Assembly (NCBI GenBank): GCA_918807975.1
Contig: OU964922.1
Span: forward strand, 5,469,501-5,533,500
DNA from: Aplidium turbinatum
Lineage: Eukaryota; Chordata; Ascidiacea; Aplousobranchia; Polyclinidae
Length of the DNA: 64,000 nucleotides
Direction of reading: 5' to 3'
Below are positions 34,804 to 47,015 of this stretch, in pieces. Within the stretch, counting starts at the first letter, position 1. The number at the start of each line of letters is the position of its first letter. The translations under genes and the position numbers were made by a program. The notes under the pieces were generated by a model that searched no databases, was not told the origin of the DNA, and saw only the letters and a list, made by a program, of their open reading frames with translations.

Positions 34804-35098
34804 CCACCCGGATAGCTCAGTCCGTTAGCGTGTGACTTCGTGAACGAAAAAGCTTCAAGATCAAGCGGCGCTGGTTCGACTCTCAGGGTTTGTGCTCAAG
34901 CAACCCATTCTAAGGACTACTCTCCATTCAGCGGCACCTAATGGATGGAATAATTTCCTGGCAACAACAATCGAAAACTTCATTCTGTCAATCTCGGTAA
35001 CCGGCTCTCTATACAAGTATGCGTAAATACGAGGAAAAACCTATCAAGGCTTTGTCAGTCCGAGGATAAAGATTCAAAACTAACCAACCAACCAACCA
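34804..35098 (+). mobile_element. tRNA-derived SINE, copy 2
   Basis: The head CCCGGATAGCTCAGTCCGTT contains a good A box; the B box GGTTCGACTC is near 34872. The body matches 12725-13045. The tail is a short (AACC)n run, with CCAACCAACCAACC at about 35085-35098. Not a functional tRNA: the acceptor and anticodon stems do not pair. Confidence 0.8.
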
Positions 35099-35099
35099 C

Positions 35100-35500
35100 C
35101 AGTGCCTACTCAAACTGTAATACGCGTACCGGTGCCGCTACGCGATTAGTTTAAATATAATTTATTGAGAAATGTCTTGTTTTGATACGAACATGGTTTT
35201 CATTGCCTTTTTTTCGCTATACTCAGGTTGTGTTTCTTCTCGGAATCATTTTCCTATTTGTTTATGTTGTTGAAGCGATATAGGATGTCATATAACTTAT
35301 AACAGGGATGGCAAACCACTGATTCACGGGTGACGAAGTGATCCATCACAAATTTTCAGTGACCCACTTACTTGTCTTTATAAAAATAACGATCAAATAT
35401 TTCAAAAAAGAATAAATTTTTCACTAAACATATTATGAAATGAGGCCTATAATGTAATTTTATTTAGTAGCAATGCAGAGTTTCAACAGGGAGCTAATGG
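35100..35500 (+). repeat. hAT-like dispersed repeat, copy 1
   Basis: Starts CAGTGCCTACTCAAACTG and continues through CAGGGATGGCAAACC and TCTTTATAAAAATAACGATC. The same sequence occurs inverted at 52370-52742. The CAGGGATGGCAAACC motif resembles a hAT terminus. No coding capacity. Confidence 0.6.
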
Positions 35501-35869
35501 GACCGAGCCTCTACGTGTGTGAATGATTTTCAATCATCGGCGCTTATGGATAGAGAGGAGATCTTGCTAGCAGCGCCTCCTTTTGAACTTATACCGTTCT
35601 CTGGGGAAGAATACATCAGACACCCACCCAGTATTCGGCCCAGTTAGGTATGTTACATCAAACAAAAAGAAAGACAAAAGACGAAAACGAGACCAGTCGC
35701 CGCTCAACGCGTGCAAGTGTTGCGTCGGTAGCGCAAGATCTTTACAAGTGCCATATTTAGAGCACTGGCCACTGAGTCCACAGAATCATCATTCAACAAC
35801 TGTGGAACACTATGCCAACTCAAACAATGAAAGCAATTTTCAAAAAAAGATATCTAGAATTTGAACATG

Positions 35870-36420
35870 GAATGTTTGAACACTCCACCACGCAGGAAAG
35901 TTAGGTAATATATTGGTAGATCTCGACCGAATGAAAGTGCTTGGGTGTAGGCCTATGTAAAATCAGATAGACCATATCGGGGGAATTTACTCAGAACAAA
36001 AAAAGGATTTTCTATTCTTCCATCTCGAAACATCAACATGAAGTAGCTCCAATACCGACTAAGCAATTGGCAAAGTCAGAGCTCTCCTTCTGGCCAAAGA
36101 AGGAACGAATGTTAGTGGTGAAACTCAAATCATGTCCTTTCAATGTGAACATTACTGTATAGTTGTGCATACCCCAACAGCTAACTCGAGCAAACAGGAA
36201 AGCATTAAATTTTATGTGTCCTTGAATGATTGCCACAAAACTTGCAAACCAAATAAAGTTACAATTGTTATGGGAAACTTCAACGCCAAAATTTGATGCG
36301 AGGTAGAAGGTAAATTGTTGATCAGTTTGGTCTGCGAGGGTAAAACTAGAAAGGTGACAAGCTGGTTGATTTGTGTAGGGACAGAAATCTGACAATCACT
36401 AACATTTGTTTAAACCTGTT
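35870..36420 (+). pseudogene. LINE endonuclease-domain fragment
   Basis: Blocks in several frames: WNVWTLHHAGKLGNILVDLD near 35870, then KVRALLLAKEGTN and VTIVMGNFNAKI near 36260-36290. WNVRTL and GDFNAKVG are the classic start and end blocks of the APE-type endonuclease of LINEs often annotated as craniofacial development protein 2-like. Interrupted by stops and frame changes. Confidence 0.65.
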
Positions 36421-37210
36421 AAATGCATAATTAATATTTTGCCACTCGCTTTACTGTGCGTATTTAATTTAATCACTTCTAGTATTTTTTGTGGCATTAC
36501 TGCTGGCTAAGATGTTGTGGAACCCTCGTGCTGCAGCACAATATGCTTTTGTTCATATTCTTTTTGGTCGATTGCTTTATCTTTCATTTTGTCTACTACG
36601 AAGAAGTCTATGGCTGGACTATTGTTTTCTGGTGTAATCGCAGTACTCCGAAGTGAGTATGCCTTTCACAATTGAGAAATTAACTAGTTGTTTATTTTAA
36701 AGCAAAAAAAATTCATCAATTCACAGAAGAATCATGCGATAATGACATAGGCTACCACAAAAAAAAAAGTAAATTGCAAGACCAACTGCATTCAAAGCAA
36801 CAATTCACAGAACAACAAATAAATATGCTGATGTGAAAACAAAAATCCTGGTGCGTCGGTTTTTCAAAATTGCGTGATAGATTTCAAAGCAAGGCACAGG
36901 CTAACGCAAAGAAGCTTGTCGCACTCCCTGCAGAAATATGCACTGTGTTTTCTTATTCTTTTTGCAGCACAAACTTTTCACTTTCTTAGTGGGTGCTTCT
37001 TCTCCGGTGTTGAAGGTATGTGTGACAGAAATGACGGGCTATAAGGCGCAACGGTGTATCGAAACGTGACCTCCGTCCTTTTCGAATGGGATCCTTTTTA
37101 TGGTGGTATTTTTCAACTTATCGATCCACCAGGTTCAAAAAAAAGTTGAGCCTTGTCTGCAACTGCTTGCAACGTTATGTCAAAATGACGTCACACTGAT
37201 TGAACGCATG
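36421..37210. other. Intron, no feature recognised
   Basis: Nothing identified between the LINE fragment and the BEL/Pao element. Confidence 0.35.
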
Positions 37211-37215
37211 ATATG

Positions 37216-37544
37216 TGTTCCGGCGGGTCAATTGCCCTCCTGATCAGAATTGAAATTGTGATGAAATTTTGTTGACATTGAATTTGCGTTGTTTCTGTGT
37301 TCTGTGTGACGTGGCTTGCCTGGCTGCAAAAAGATTTCACAACTGATTATCGCCTTTTGCTGCGTGCCGGGAGCCGTTGTTTCTGGATACAATTTTGCCT
37401 GCCTTTGTGTTGAGTTTCATTTCATTATCGAAAAAAGCAAGCTAGAGAAATGAATGTGTACCACGGATTTAAGTTGTCGTGTTAAAGCCATTGTAAGTAA
37501 GTTTATACAAAATCAAGTTTTTATCCCAACTACTCTTGTAACCA
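37216..37544 (+). repeat. 5' LTR of BEL/Pao B
   Basis: 329 bp, preceded by ATATG. Confidence 0.85.
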
Positions 37545-38004
37545 AAAATAAAAACTTGATTATTGGACAACTGAAGTAAAGAACTATAAAGTATCTAAAT
37601 AACGAAATAAAAGAATTAAAAGAACTAACAAACTTGACAGAATTGAAAGAACAAGAACTAAAGGACTTACTTAAAGACTAACAAATTTAAATTTCAACCA
37701 AGGAAGACTTCTGAAGGGGTGGTCAGCACATCCTTGCAACGAAAGGACTTTAATATAACCGTACTTTAATTGTGTTGTAAACTGGATCTCTACTGTACCG
37801 TTGCCTAATTGTGTATAATAACTTGTTTAAAATAGTGTATTGTTTGTCAAGAGGCTTGCTCCACCGTAACTCAGAGAGCGGTAAGTTCCTAATTAATGTT
37901 GTTTACGCTTTCCGTTACGTGTGCCGCTATTACTGTGTGTAGGCTGTAGTATACAGTAGTGTAATTTCTTAAATTGATAAATAGAAGGTAACGGTGGCCA
38001 TCCG

Positions 38005-41000
38005 GTGTCTCGTACGTTTCTCGCTGGCAGTGGGACAGGGGGCGCTGCGTCTGGGGGTGGTACGGCGGACCATCCGGGCGTTGGGCAGGTGTATCCTCAG
38101 GAGTTTCATGGCAGCTTTACCCGTGCTGAGTCCAGTGTAGAAGCTGTGCTCAGGGACGTCAGACATAAAAAAAGAGAGGTGCTGCAAGGGGTTGGTGAAT
38201 TAAGGAGAGGTCTCCCCATGGTACAAGATGAAGGGTCGTTAGAGCGGGCCTTGGCTGGTATGGAGGAGTTGGAGGACAGCTTTGGCGAGCTGTTAGAACT
38301 CGCAAATAAAATGGATGGCTCTGTGATGCAGGAGGCTACAGAACAGGTCAGGTCAGAGATTGAGGAGTTAAGACGGACTATAAAACAGAAGCAAATCTCC
38401 AAGGTAGATACAAAGGTAGATACTATAAAAGGAAAATCAACCACCAGTGTCTCGAGTAGTCGCTCCCGCCGTTCAAAAGAAGAAGAGATTGAAATCCGGC
38501 TCGAAATGGAGAAATTGCGGTGGGAAAAACAGATGCGGGTGAATGAAGCCAAAGCCAAAGCTGAGGAAGCCAGAGCCAAAGCCAAAGCTGAGGAAGCCAG
38601 AGCTAAAGCTGAAGCAGAGGAAGCCGAAGCCAGAGCCGAAATTGAAATGCAAATCAAGGCAGCCGAACTAAGAGCAAGGCAAAGTAAGCTTGAGTTGTTT
38701 TCACAATGTGGATCGGACCAAGGGTCGGAGCGCGGGCAACGACGGCCTACGGCCAGTAGTCTCGGAGTCACCGAATACATCCCTACAGCGATAGAAAAGG
38801 TCCAGAGGTGGGACGCTGACATTTTCAATCCGCCTGGGAGATCCCAAGACACTCATGGGGCCGCTATAGATGCCCAACCTAAACAGAGCAAGGTTAAACA
38901 GGAGAATTTAATGGAACCACCACATAGAGAAACCCCCCTAAGAAAGCTCTCTTCAGGGAAAGCCCTCACAAATAAGTATAAAACGTGGACTAAAGATAAT
39001 GTTTTGACAAAACCGCCCGGAGGGACCCATGGGGCCGCTGAAAGAGAACCTCATTATGATCAACGTGAATTTTATAGAGAGAGGGTTGCGAAGCCGTCAC
39101 AAACATGTACCTTAACTGTAAGGAAAGATCTTGAAAGTAACAGATGTAATCCGCCACTAGTTAAAGATGATGGCCGAGAGACTAGACATGTTATGACACC
39201 CTCGCCAGGGCTTGATGCAAACAGAGGTGATGAGGATCAACAAAACTGGTTTTACAAATATCATAATTGTCGCACTTTCTATGACAGAGCCGCATTGATC
39301 AACTATGACGGCAACAACATGCCATTTATCTTTTTTAAAAACCGTATTGAATCACTAATGGAGAGTTGCCCATTTGAGGGAAATCGGCTGACTTTGCTAC
39401 AGGCAGCCTGCGTACGTAGCGCCGCGCAAACCATCTCAAACTTAGCATCGGATACTTCTGGTTGGAGCGAAAAGGAAAGGATCGATATGTCGCTGGATCG
39501 CTTGTCCCAGCGCTTTGGTGTTAGAGGCGGATTTCTCGCGGAGCCGGATATTCGGCGGATACGGCATGGCAATAAATTATCTGGGATGTCATCATCCTCA
39601 ATAAAGGAATTCAAAGACGAGCTGGCTCAGTGTACCCTCTTCGCTAGAGCGTATAACCAGCGTCATCAGTTAGAAGGACGTTTTGTACTAGACCTGGCAG
39701 AACGATTACCTGGATATGCTAAGAAAGACTTTTTGTACTATCTGAAAGAGCAGTGTGGTAGCACCGAGGAACCAAGCTTTCAAAGCTTAATGGATTTCGT
39801 AAATTGCGAAGAGACGTGTCGCTCTACGGACTTCGCCATACGCTTAATGGAGGAAGTCGTTGCTAGAAAAGATACAAAACGGTCGGCGAGTGATAATCAC
39901 ATTATGCGTATTCGTCAAACCTCAGCACAGCCAGTCAGAGATGTTTCCCAAGGTGGCAGTCGCGGGTCTGGCTCTAGTCCTGGGAGCCGAGAAGGAACGT
40001 TTGGTAGCCGCTCTTTTGAAGGTAAAAGGAAGGACATGCTTTGTATCTATTGTGAGAGTAGGAATAAGCAAGAGCGTCACAGACTACCCAATTGTCCCGA
40101 GTTCTTAAACTTGACGCCGTCGCGACGCCGGGATGTCATCGCTGCGACTGGTCGGTGTCTAAACTGCCTACATCTAGGACACGAAGCAAAAAACTGCACC
40201 CAATCATGTAATTGTAGGCGCTGTGGTGAACATTTTCGATTTAAGCACTATTATCTACTGCACGACGCCTATGTGGATCCTCAAAGAACATCGAGCAATG
40301 GTCTTAGGACAACACCTGCCGTCACTACTCGTAGTGTAAGCATCGCTTGTAAAAGGGCAGTGTTTAATCGTGTCACGGCCGCGCGGGTCATAAACCCATC
40401 TAATGGAGAGACCGCTCTGGTTTACTGTCAACACGACCCAGGCTCGCAGCTCACCTTTGTTTCAAGCAGATTGGTTAAAGAAATGCATCTAAAACCCGTA
40501 GATAATGTTTCTTTCTGCATGGACACTCTAGCAGGCAAACAAGAAATGCACTCTGATCTGGTTCAATTTAATATACAATCCTTAGTTACTGACGAACTGT
40601 ATGGCGACGTGGAAGCAGTGGTAAATGCACCTTGGAGAGACCATGTCGAAACATTGCCGCAGCATCAAGACTTAAATGGTTTTTCACATTTCGATAATGT
40701 TGATTTGATTTCGTTGCCTAACAAAACGTCGGTCGATATTCTAGTCGGGAATGACCATGCTTACTTGATGCGAGTACTAGAAGAACGTGTTGGCATGACT
40801 CGAGAGGAGCCCCATGCTATTCTAACCCCACTGGGCTGGCTAGCTAGTGGAGGTCGAGGTTCTATGACCTCTGGTGATTTTAAAGTACGTCGTGTTGCAG
40901 TCAATGGTAAAGTCGCTGAGGAGTTATCTAGTCTTGACAACTTAGATGCGCAGGAGATTGAAATCAGTCGCCTAAAACATGTCATAAAGGATTTAACCCT

Positions 41001-44000
41001 AATAGATGAAACGGTAGAACTGTCCCGTAATGATGTCATAGCACAAAGATTTGTTGAGACACAAATGAAAGTTAAAGATGGAAGATTTGAAATGCCCGTC
41101 TCGATAAAAAGCGATTTTAAATTACCGAATAACCACTCTTTGGCCCTGGACCGTGTTCTGAGCTTACGACGCAAGGCTTTAAAGCAACCTGACGTTCGAT
41201 TATTCTTAGTAGACACGATGGCTGAAATGCAGTCCAGCGAGTACATTGAGCCGGTAAAAGACGACGACTCATCGGCATGTGTGTGGTACTTACCATATTT
41301 TGTGACATCCCAAACAAAAAAGCGAGTGGTGTATGACGGCAAATCTGAGTTTAAGGGTAGGTGTGTTAATGATGTGATTTTGTCGGGCCCAGACATATTA
41401 AACCCTTTAACACAAGTTCTGGCTCGCTTTAGATTGGGAAAGTTTGGCCTAATGGCAGACCTAACCAAGTGCTTCTTCCAGATTCAATTACCAATGGAAC
41501 AACGCGACTTGTTCCGTTTGCTGTGGTTTGAGAATAATGATGTCGAAAAGGGCAAAGTAATTCCGTTTAGATTTTGTGTACACCCTTGGGGAATTAAAAG
41601 CAGTCCATACGTCGCCTGCTTAGCCATTCAAAAAATGATTGAACAAAACCCCACTGCAGCCAGTGACCTGACCCTGCGTGCCATTCGGAAAAATATGTAT
41701 ATGGACGATCTGATATTCTCTGGAAATAGCCTTGATGAGGTCAGTGAGATTGCTAAACAAGCCATTGACTTGTTCGATAGCCGAGGCTTTAGTTTGGTGA
41801 AATGGAGTGCCAACAAAGGGGCGTTAGATGTTTTGTCGGACTTTAAAAAAGAGATGCTGGCTTCCTCCTTTCGCGATGTCAACTTCGAAAAAGACGACAC
41901 AGACTTACCAGTAGCAAAACTCTAGGTTGTGTGTGGCAAACCGAATCAGATTCATTCTTCATTAAGTGCTCTCTCCAACCTTTAGAGAAGTACACACGTC
42001 GCTCAATGTTAAGCCAACTTGGCCAAAATTTCGATCCACTAGGGTTCGGCGCTCCATTCTTCCTAAAAGCTAGGTTAATTCTGCAGCGTTTGGCTATTGA
42101 AGGCCTCGATTGGGACACCGAAGTGCCACAAAGCTACATAAAAGAGTGGAAGTCGTGGATTTATTCATTAGATTTACTAAAAGAATTTTCCATACCTAGA
42201 TGGTATTTTGTAAACACAGAGCCGTGTTGTGCAGACGATGATATCGTATATCAGTTACATGGATTCAGTGATGCCTCCAATCACTCCTTTGCCTCCGTTG
42301 TGTATATACGTAGGCTGTGTAACGGAGTCCCTTGCGTATCCTTCGTTTTTGGCAAAAGTAGGGTTGTCCTCAAGCATCAAAGTGCATGGCCGATTGCCAG
42401 AAAGGAGCTTGTAGCCGCGCTTAATACTACGGAACTGTTAAACCAGGCGGCTAATGCACTACACCTGCCTGATCTTAGAAAACATTTCTGGTGTGACTCG
42501 AATACTGTCCTTCAGTGGATCAGAAATCCTGATTTACGATTATGCAAGTTTGTTACTCGTAGGTTAAATCGTATTTTACTCTTGTCAGAGGTGAGCGAAT
42601 GGCATTTTTGTCCGACACATCTCAACTCGGCAGATGTTGGAACCAGACCGAATGCCATCACCAAAACAGGTTCCAGAGAGATGTGGTTGAGCGGTCCATC
42701 TTTTCTCATGCAGGAGCGCGAGGTCCCAACGGTGAATGGAGCAGATGCTGCTATTCGTAAAATGGAACTGTCGCCGGCGATAACGGTACGTGAAAATGCA
42801 ACTGCTGGCTCCATTAGCAAGATGATCGAAACCGCACCTACTTTGTACGTGTTGAAAAAAAGAGCCGCCTATCTTGTAGCTTTCACGGAGTTCATTGTAT
42901 CCAAATGCAAGAAACATGGGTATGTAAAACCAAAGTTAAATGCATCCTATCTTGAGGACGCTTTAAATAGGGTTGTTTCTTACGTACAAAAAGTAGTGTA
43001 TAGAGATTTGTTAAGTTGTGACGGCCTGCCGGAGTCGATCGATGTGGTAACAAAACGTCTTGCTTCGAGCGAAGCTGGCGCTGATAAACAGTGCCTGAAG
43101 GAGTTGCGCTCTCTAAAAAGGTATCGTCCTTGTGTGGACACACGGGGGAGACTTCGTATTGAAGGTGGTTTGAGTAAGTCTCCCGAAATAACGGTCGATG
43201 CGAAGCATCCTCTTATTTTGCCTTCGAGGCACGCATTGACACGGCTAGTTGTCCTTGACGCTCATTGTGATAGCTATCACTGTGGTGTGCAACAGACACT
43301 GTTATCTACTCGTCAACGTTTTTGGATTGCACATGGTAATTCCTCGGTGAAACATTATTTGCATGACTGCGCTCCATGTGCCTTAGAGAAAGCAAAGCCT
43401 ATCAGGCAGCTTATGTCGGATCTACCATTACCACGAACCACGGCCTATAACAAACCCTTCTTCAACAGTGGCGTAGATTATTTTGGTCCAATGACGTTTG
43501 TGAAAGGAAGAAGCCAAAAGAAAGCATGGGGATTGTTATTTACCTGTCTTGCGAGTAGAGCAATCCATGTGGAACTTGTGACGTCACTATCTTACAGTGA
43601 ATTTGTTTTAGCATTTACCAGATTCGTAGACTTGCGTGGATCTATACGTAACATGTACTCAGATAACGGGACCACATTTCAAGCGGCAGCTAAAAAACTA
43701 CCAGAAATTTTGGAGTCTTCTGAAATTCAAACTTCTTTGCGAAAAAATGGAATTAACTGGGAGTTCATTCCTCCGTATGCCCCGGCCCAGGGAGGGGCCT
43801 GGGAAGCAATGGTCAAGCAATTCAAAATTGCCTTTTCCCACGTTATTGGGAACTCATCACGGAAACCCAACTTTGTTGAACTTCTTACATTTACTGGTAG
43901 TGCCACAAGAATAGTCAACGAAAGACCTTTAGTCCCTGTCTGTGATGACCCTAAGGATTCTACTGTTATCACCCCAGCCGCCCTCCTTAACCCATTCTTG

Positions 44001-44387
44001 AGCCCATTTTCATCAGTAGGAAATCCTCATGACCGAGACGAGTTACGGAGGGACTATAGGTATAACCTGGCTCTATCTCACAGTTTCTGGGAGAAATGGA
44101 TCTCTTTCTATTTACCTTCCCTGCAGGGTAGAAAAAAGTGGGCCAGTTTGGTGGAAAACCTACAGCCTGGCCAATTAGTGGTGGTTGGTTCTCCAGAAGA
44201 TATAACTAAGAGAGGGAGGTACCGTCTGGGGAGAGTCCATGAGATCATCCCTCAAATTAGAAAAGGAAAACCGATTGTCAGGCGCGTCAGGGTGGCAGTC
44301 TCAGTGGTGGATGAGGCATCGGGTGAGGTCAAAGTGGACCTGGTCCTAAGGGATATATCGTGCGTTGCTCCTGTGGGGAATGCTTGA
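38005..44387 (+). pseudogene. gag-pol region of BEL/Pao B
   Basis: Domains in order: an acidic/basic coiled-coil with KAEEARAKA-type repeats (about 38500-38690), DUF1759 Gag (about 39290-39850), zinc knuckles (about 40035-40265), DUF1758 protease with DPGSQ (about 40440), reverse transcriptase with YMDD (41698-41709), RNase H (HGFSDASNHSFASV, about 42260), integrase zinc finger (about 43255-43390), DDE core (DYFGPM, SDNGTTF, GGAWEAMVK) and a DUF5641-like C-terminus (to 44387). It belongs to another BEL/Pao lineage than element A. Fossil copy with about one break. Confidence 0.92.
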
Positions 44388-45017
44388 CTGCGTTCTGGAC
44401 CCGGCCCCGCCCTGGTCTGTTGTTAGCGGGTGCCGTCGAGGCATCTCTACCACCCTTGCCTTTCATTTAAATTTGTAGTGTATTGTAGATATGTACCGCG
44501 CAAATCTGTTATTAACCTGCGTATTTCTATGTGTCATCCGCAGGGCTCCAATATGCGTAACTCAACAACATGTCTTAGTAACGTATGCTCTACAGCGATC
44601 TCAGTCATCGGCCTCGTTATAAGTAGCTAGTTAGTTAGGCCTACTGTGTAATGCATTTGATTTGTTTGCTATTGTGTGTTTCATGCAAATGATGTAAATG
44701 CTAATCGTGTAAGTATTCGCAAGCGATCTCAGTAATTTGCATCATTATAAGTAGCTAGTTAGTTACTGTGTAGTGCGTTTGATTTGTTTGCTATTATGTG
44801 TGTCTCATGAAACTAACGTAGATATTAATCGTTAATCGTGTAAGTATTCGCCAGGCCATTGTGGCCTGGGTGTCCAAGTGCCTTGCACTGCTATCAAAGG
44901 ATAATCACCGTTTCTGTGTAGTTTTAATGTACATACTTTCTGTGTATTGCATGTCGGGAATCGACCCTTCTACTTCAACTTTTGTTTGTAATTATGTGCC
45001 ATAATTAGGGGCCGCAA

Positions 45018-45433
45018 TGTTCCGGCGGGTCAATTGCCCTCCTGATCAGAATTGAAATTGTGATGACATTTTGTTGACATTGAATTTGCGTTGTTTCTGT
45101 GTTCTGCGTGACGTGGCTTGCCCGGCTGCAAAAAGATTTCACAACTGATTATCGCCTTTTGCTGCGTGCCGGGAGCCGTTGTTTCTGGACACAATTTTGC
45201 CTGCCTTTGTGTTGAGTTTCATTTCATTATCGAAAAAAGCAAGCTAGAGAAATGAATGTGTACCACGGATTTAAGTTGTCGTGTTAAAGCCATTGTAAGT
45301 TTATACAAAATCAAGTTTTTATCCCAACTCGCTCTCAATAAAATCAAAAAACAACAAGAAACAATTGCAAGTATGGTTCAGGCAGACCGAGGAGGGATTG
45401 TAGGTAGGCAGTGAGCACCTACTCTTGTAACCA
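45018..45433 (+). repeat. 3' LTR of BEL/Pao B
   Basis: 416 bp. It matches the 5' LTR except for an extra segment of about 90 bp before the shared CTACTCTTGTAACCA end. Confidence 0.85.
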
Positions 45434-45438
45434 ATATG

Positions 45439-46231
45439 TTTCGAATTTTATACACCGGAAGAAAGCAATTTAAGAAAAAGAAATATATATATTTAGGATG
45501 AAATTTTTTCATTTTTGCAATTGTGGTTATATCGTGAGTGCAAAAGCTACCTAATATTGTAATAGAGTGATTTAGGGATTAATGATTTCCGTCAGACTGC
45601 AATCGTTAATGTAGTGTAAACAATGCATCTATGTTTCTTCACTCGCATATTTGCTCCTTCCCGACAAACCGAATAGCGGTAAGCGAAATTAAAAGTGTCA
45701 TGATTAGCTGCGATCACAAAAACGATTTATAGTTGTCTTACGCTCAGCAAGAGCGACAGTCTGGGACGACAATTCTTGTCATACGCACTTAACATGGAGA
45801 AGTACATCGAAGAAAAAGGTACATCTGGACAAGTCCTGGAGACAGAGCACGAAATCAAATAACTACATTTTTATCAGTACTCGATGCAGGAATGCTGTTA
45901 GACTGCCATGCATACACTGGAGTAGATATTGACTCGGAACATAATCCATCAGTCGTTGCAAGATTTCACCTGTTTTCAAGCGTATTCAAAAATTAAAACT
46001 AAAGCTAAAACTTAATCTATTTCCCTTGGCAATATACAGTAGATGTTTGTACAAGCTTCAAACATACTATCCTGAATAACTTGCCAAATACATTGCCGCA
46101 AGAGGCTGAAGCTTACTGGAATGTTTATTCAACCATTATCAAGAAAGCCGCTTACACTAATATTCCTGAGATAGACCAACAGCAATAAAACTTCAACATA
46201 TTGTTTCAATTCTAGAATAAAAAAAGTAATA
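45439..46231. other. Intron, no feature recognised
   Basis: AT-rich DNA without recognisable genes. Confidence 0.35.
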
Positions 46232-46441
46232 CTGTAGACCAGTGGTTTTCAACCTTTTTGGTGGAACGGAACCCAATGAAACATTCCGAAAGCTCGAGGA
46301 ACCCCTGTTCAATAATTTAATTGCCTTATGCAAAAAACATCATTCGATTAATAAAATTAAATTAAAATACTCATGTTCAGATTTATTTATTTACAATAAA
46401 AATACAAACTGTAAAAAATTACATTTATTTTCATTAAAAAT

Positions 46442-46572
46442 TCAATGAGAAACTTCAGCCTGGTGTTTCTTGCACAAGTCTTTAATATTGGGTCGTGTGT
46501 TTGACAGACGCACACGAAGTTCATCTTCCACAGACAGCAATTGTGCTCGCCTCTTATGCTTAATGATTACGT
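46442..46572 (-). pseudogene. hAT transposase C-terminus
   Basis: The minus-strand translation contains LLSVEDELRVRLSNTRPNIK followed by DLCKKHQAEVSH and a stop. This matches the end of hAT/ZBED-type transposases (LR--L---PNI--LC---Q-QVSH). The upstream part of the dimerisation domain is absent, and the TTAA MITE inserted right at the 5' edge of the fragment. Confidence 0.75.
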
Positions 46573-46642
46573 TTAACCCTTTGAAGGTTGGGGGGGAGCT
46601 GTCAATTCAAATTTTTTGTATCAACAGTTGTATCTCTAAAAC

Positions 46643-46816
46643 TGTAATATCTGTGCATATATATCTTTTATTAGCACGAAGCCGTTCGCACAGTCATTCA
46701 CTTACATGAGACAAACTGCTGGTCAGGTGACCTCAAGTTCAATGAAGACACGTGGAAGGCATTCAACCGTAATAAAATAATAAAGCAGTGTTGCAGGGGT
46801 CGGCTACATATAGAAC
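46643..46816 (-). repeat. 3' LTR of the gypsy element
   Basis: TGTAATATCTGTGCATATAT on the plus strand; ends TAGAACA. Confidence 0.85.
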
Positions 46817-47015
46817 ATCTTCCCCAACAAAAAAATGAAGCAAATAATAGTAATTGTAAAGAAAAGATAATGTACAATACAAAGAGAAAAAAATATACAA
46901 TACAAAGAGAAAAAAATATAACTTATTAGAAATGTAGCCTACTTGATTGTTGGCTCCACTACTATCTTGCCCTGCAGTTGAGCAAGTATTAATAAACTTT
47001 GGGCTTCACCCAAGC

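Larger units (their letters stand above)
37216..45433 (+). mobile_element. BEL/Pao LTR retrotransposon B, recent, nearly whole
   Basis: LTRs lie at 37216-37544 and 45018-45433 with an exact 5 bp duplication ATATG (37211-37215 and 45434-45438). The LTRs start TGTTCCGGCGGG and end GTAACCA. They match closely, but the 3' LTR is about 90 bp longer. The coding region has all BEL/Pao domains and looks nearly whole, with about one break. Age: recent, judging from LTR similarity. It lies in an intron of the EGF/lectin gene, in antisense orientation. Confidence 0.92.

Noticed and set aside
34804-34885. Possible tRNA gene
   Set aside because: A and B boxes are present but the stems do not pair, and the same head occurs on a second copy with a shared body and AACC tail, so it is a SINE.
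38106-38852. 248-codon open frame on the minus strand
   Set aside because: Antisense shadow of the charged coiled-coil region of BEL/Pao B gag; Ser/Ala-rich and without a domain.
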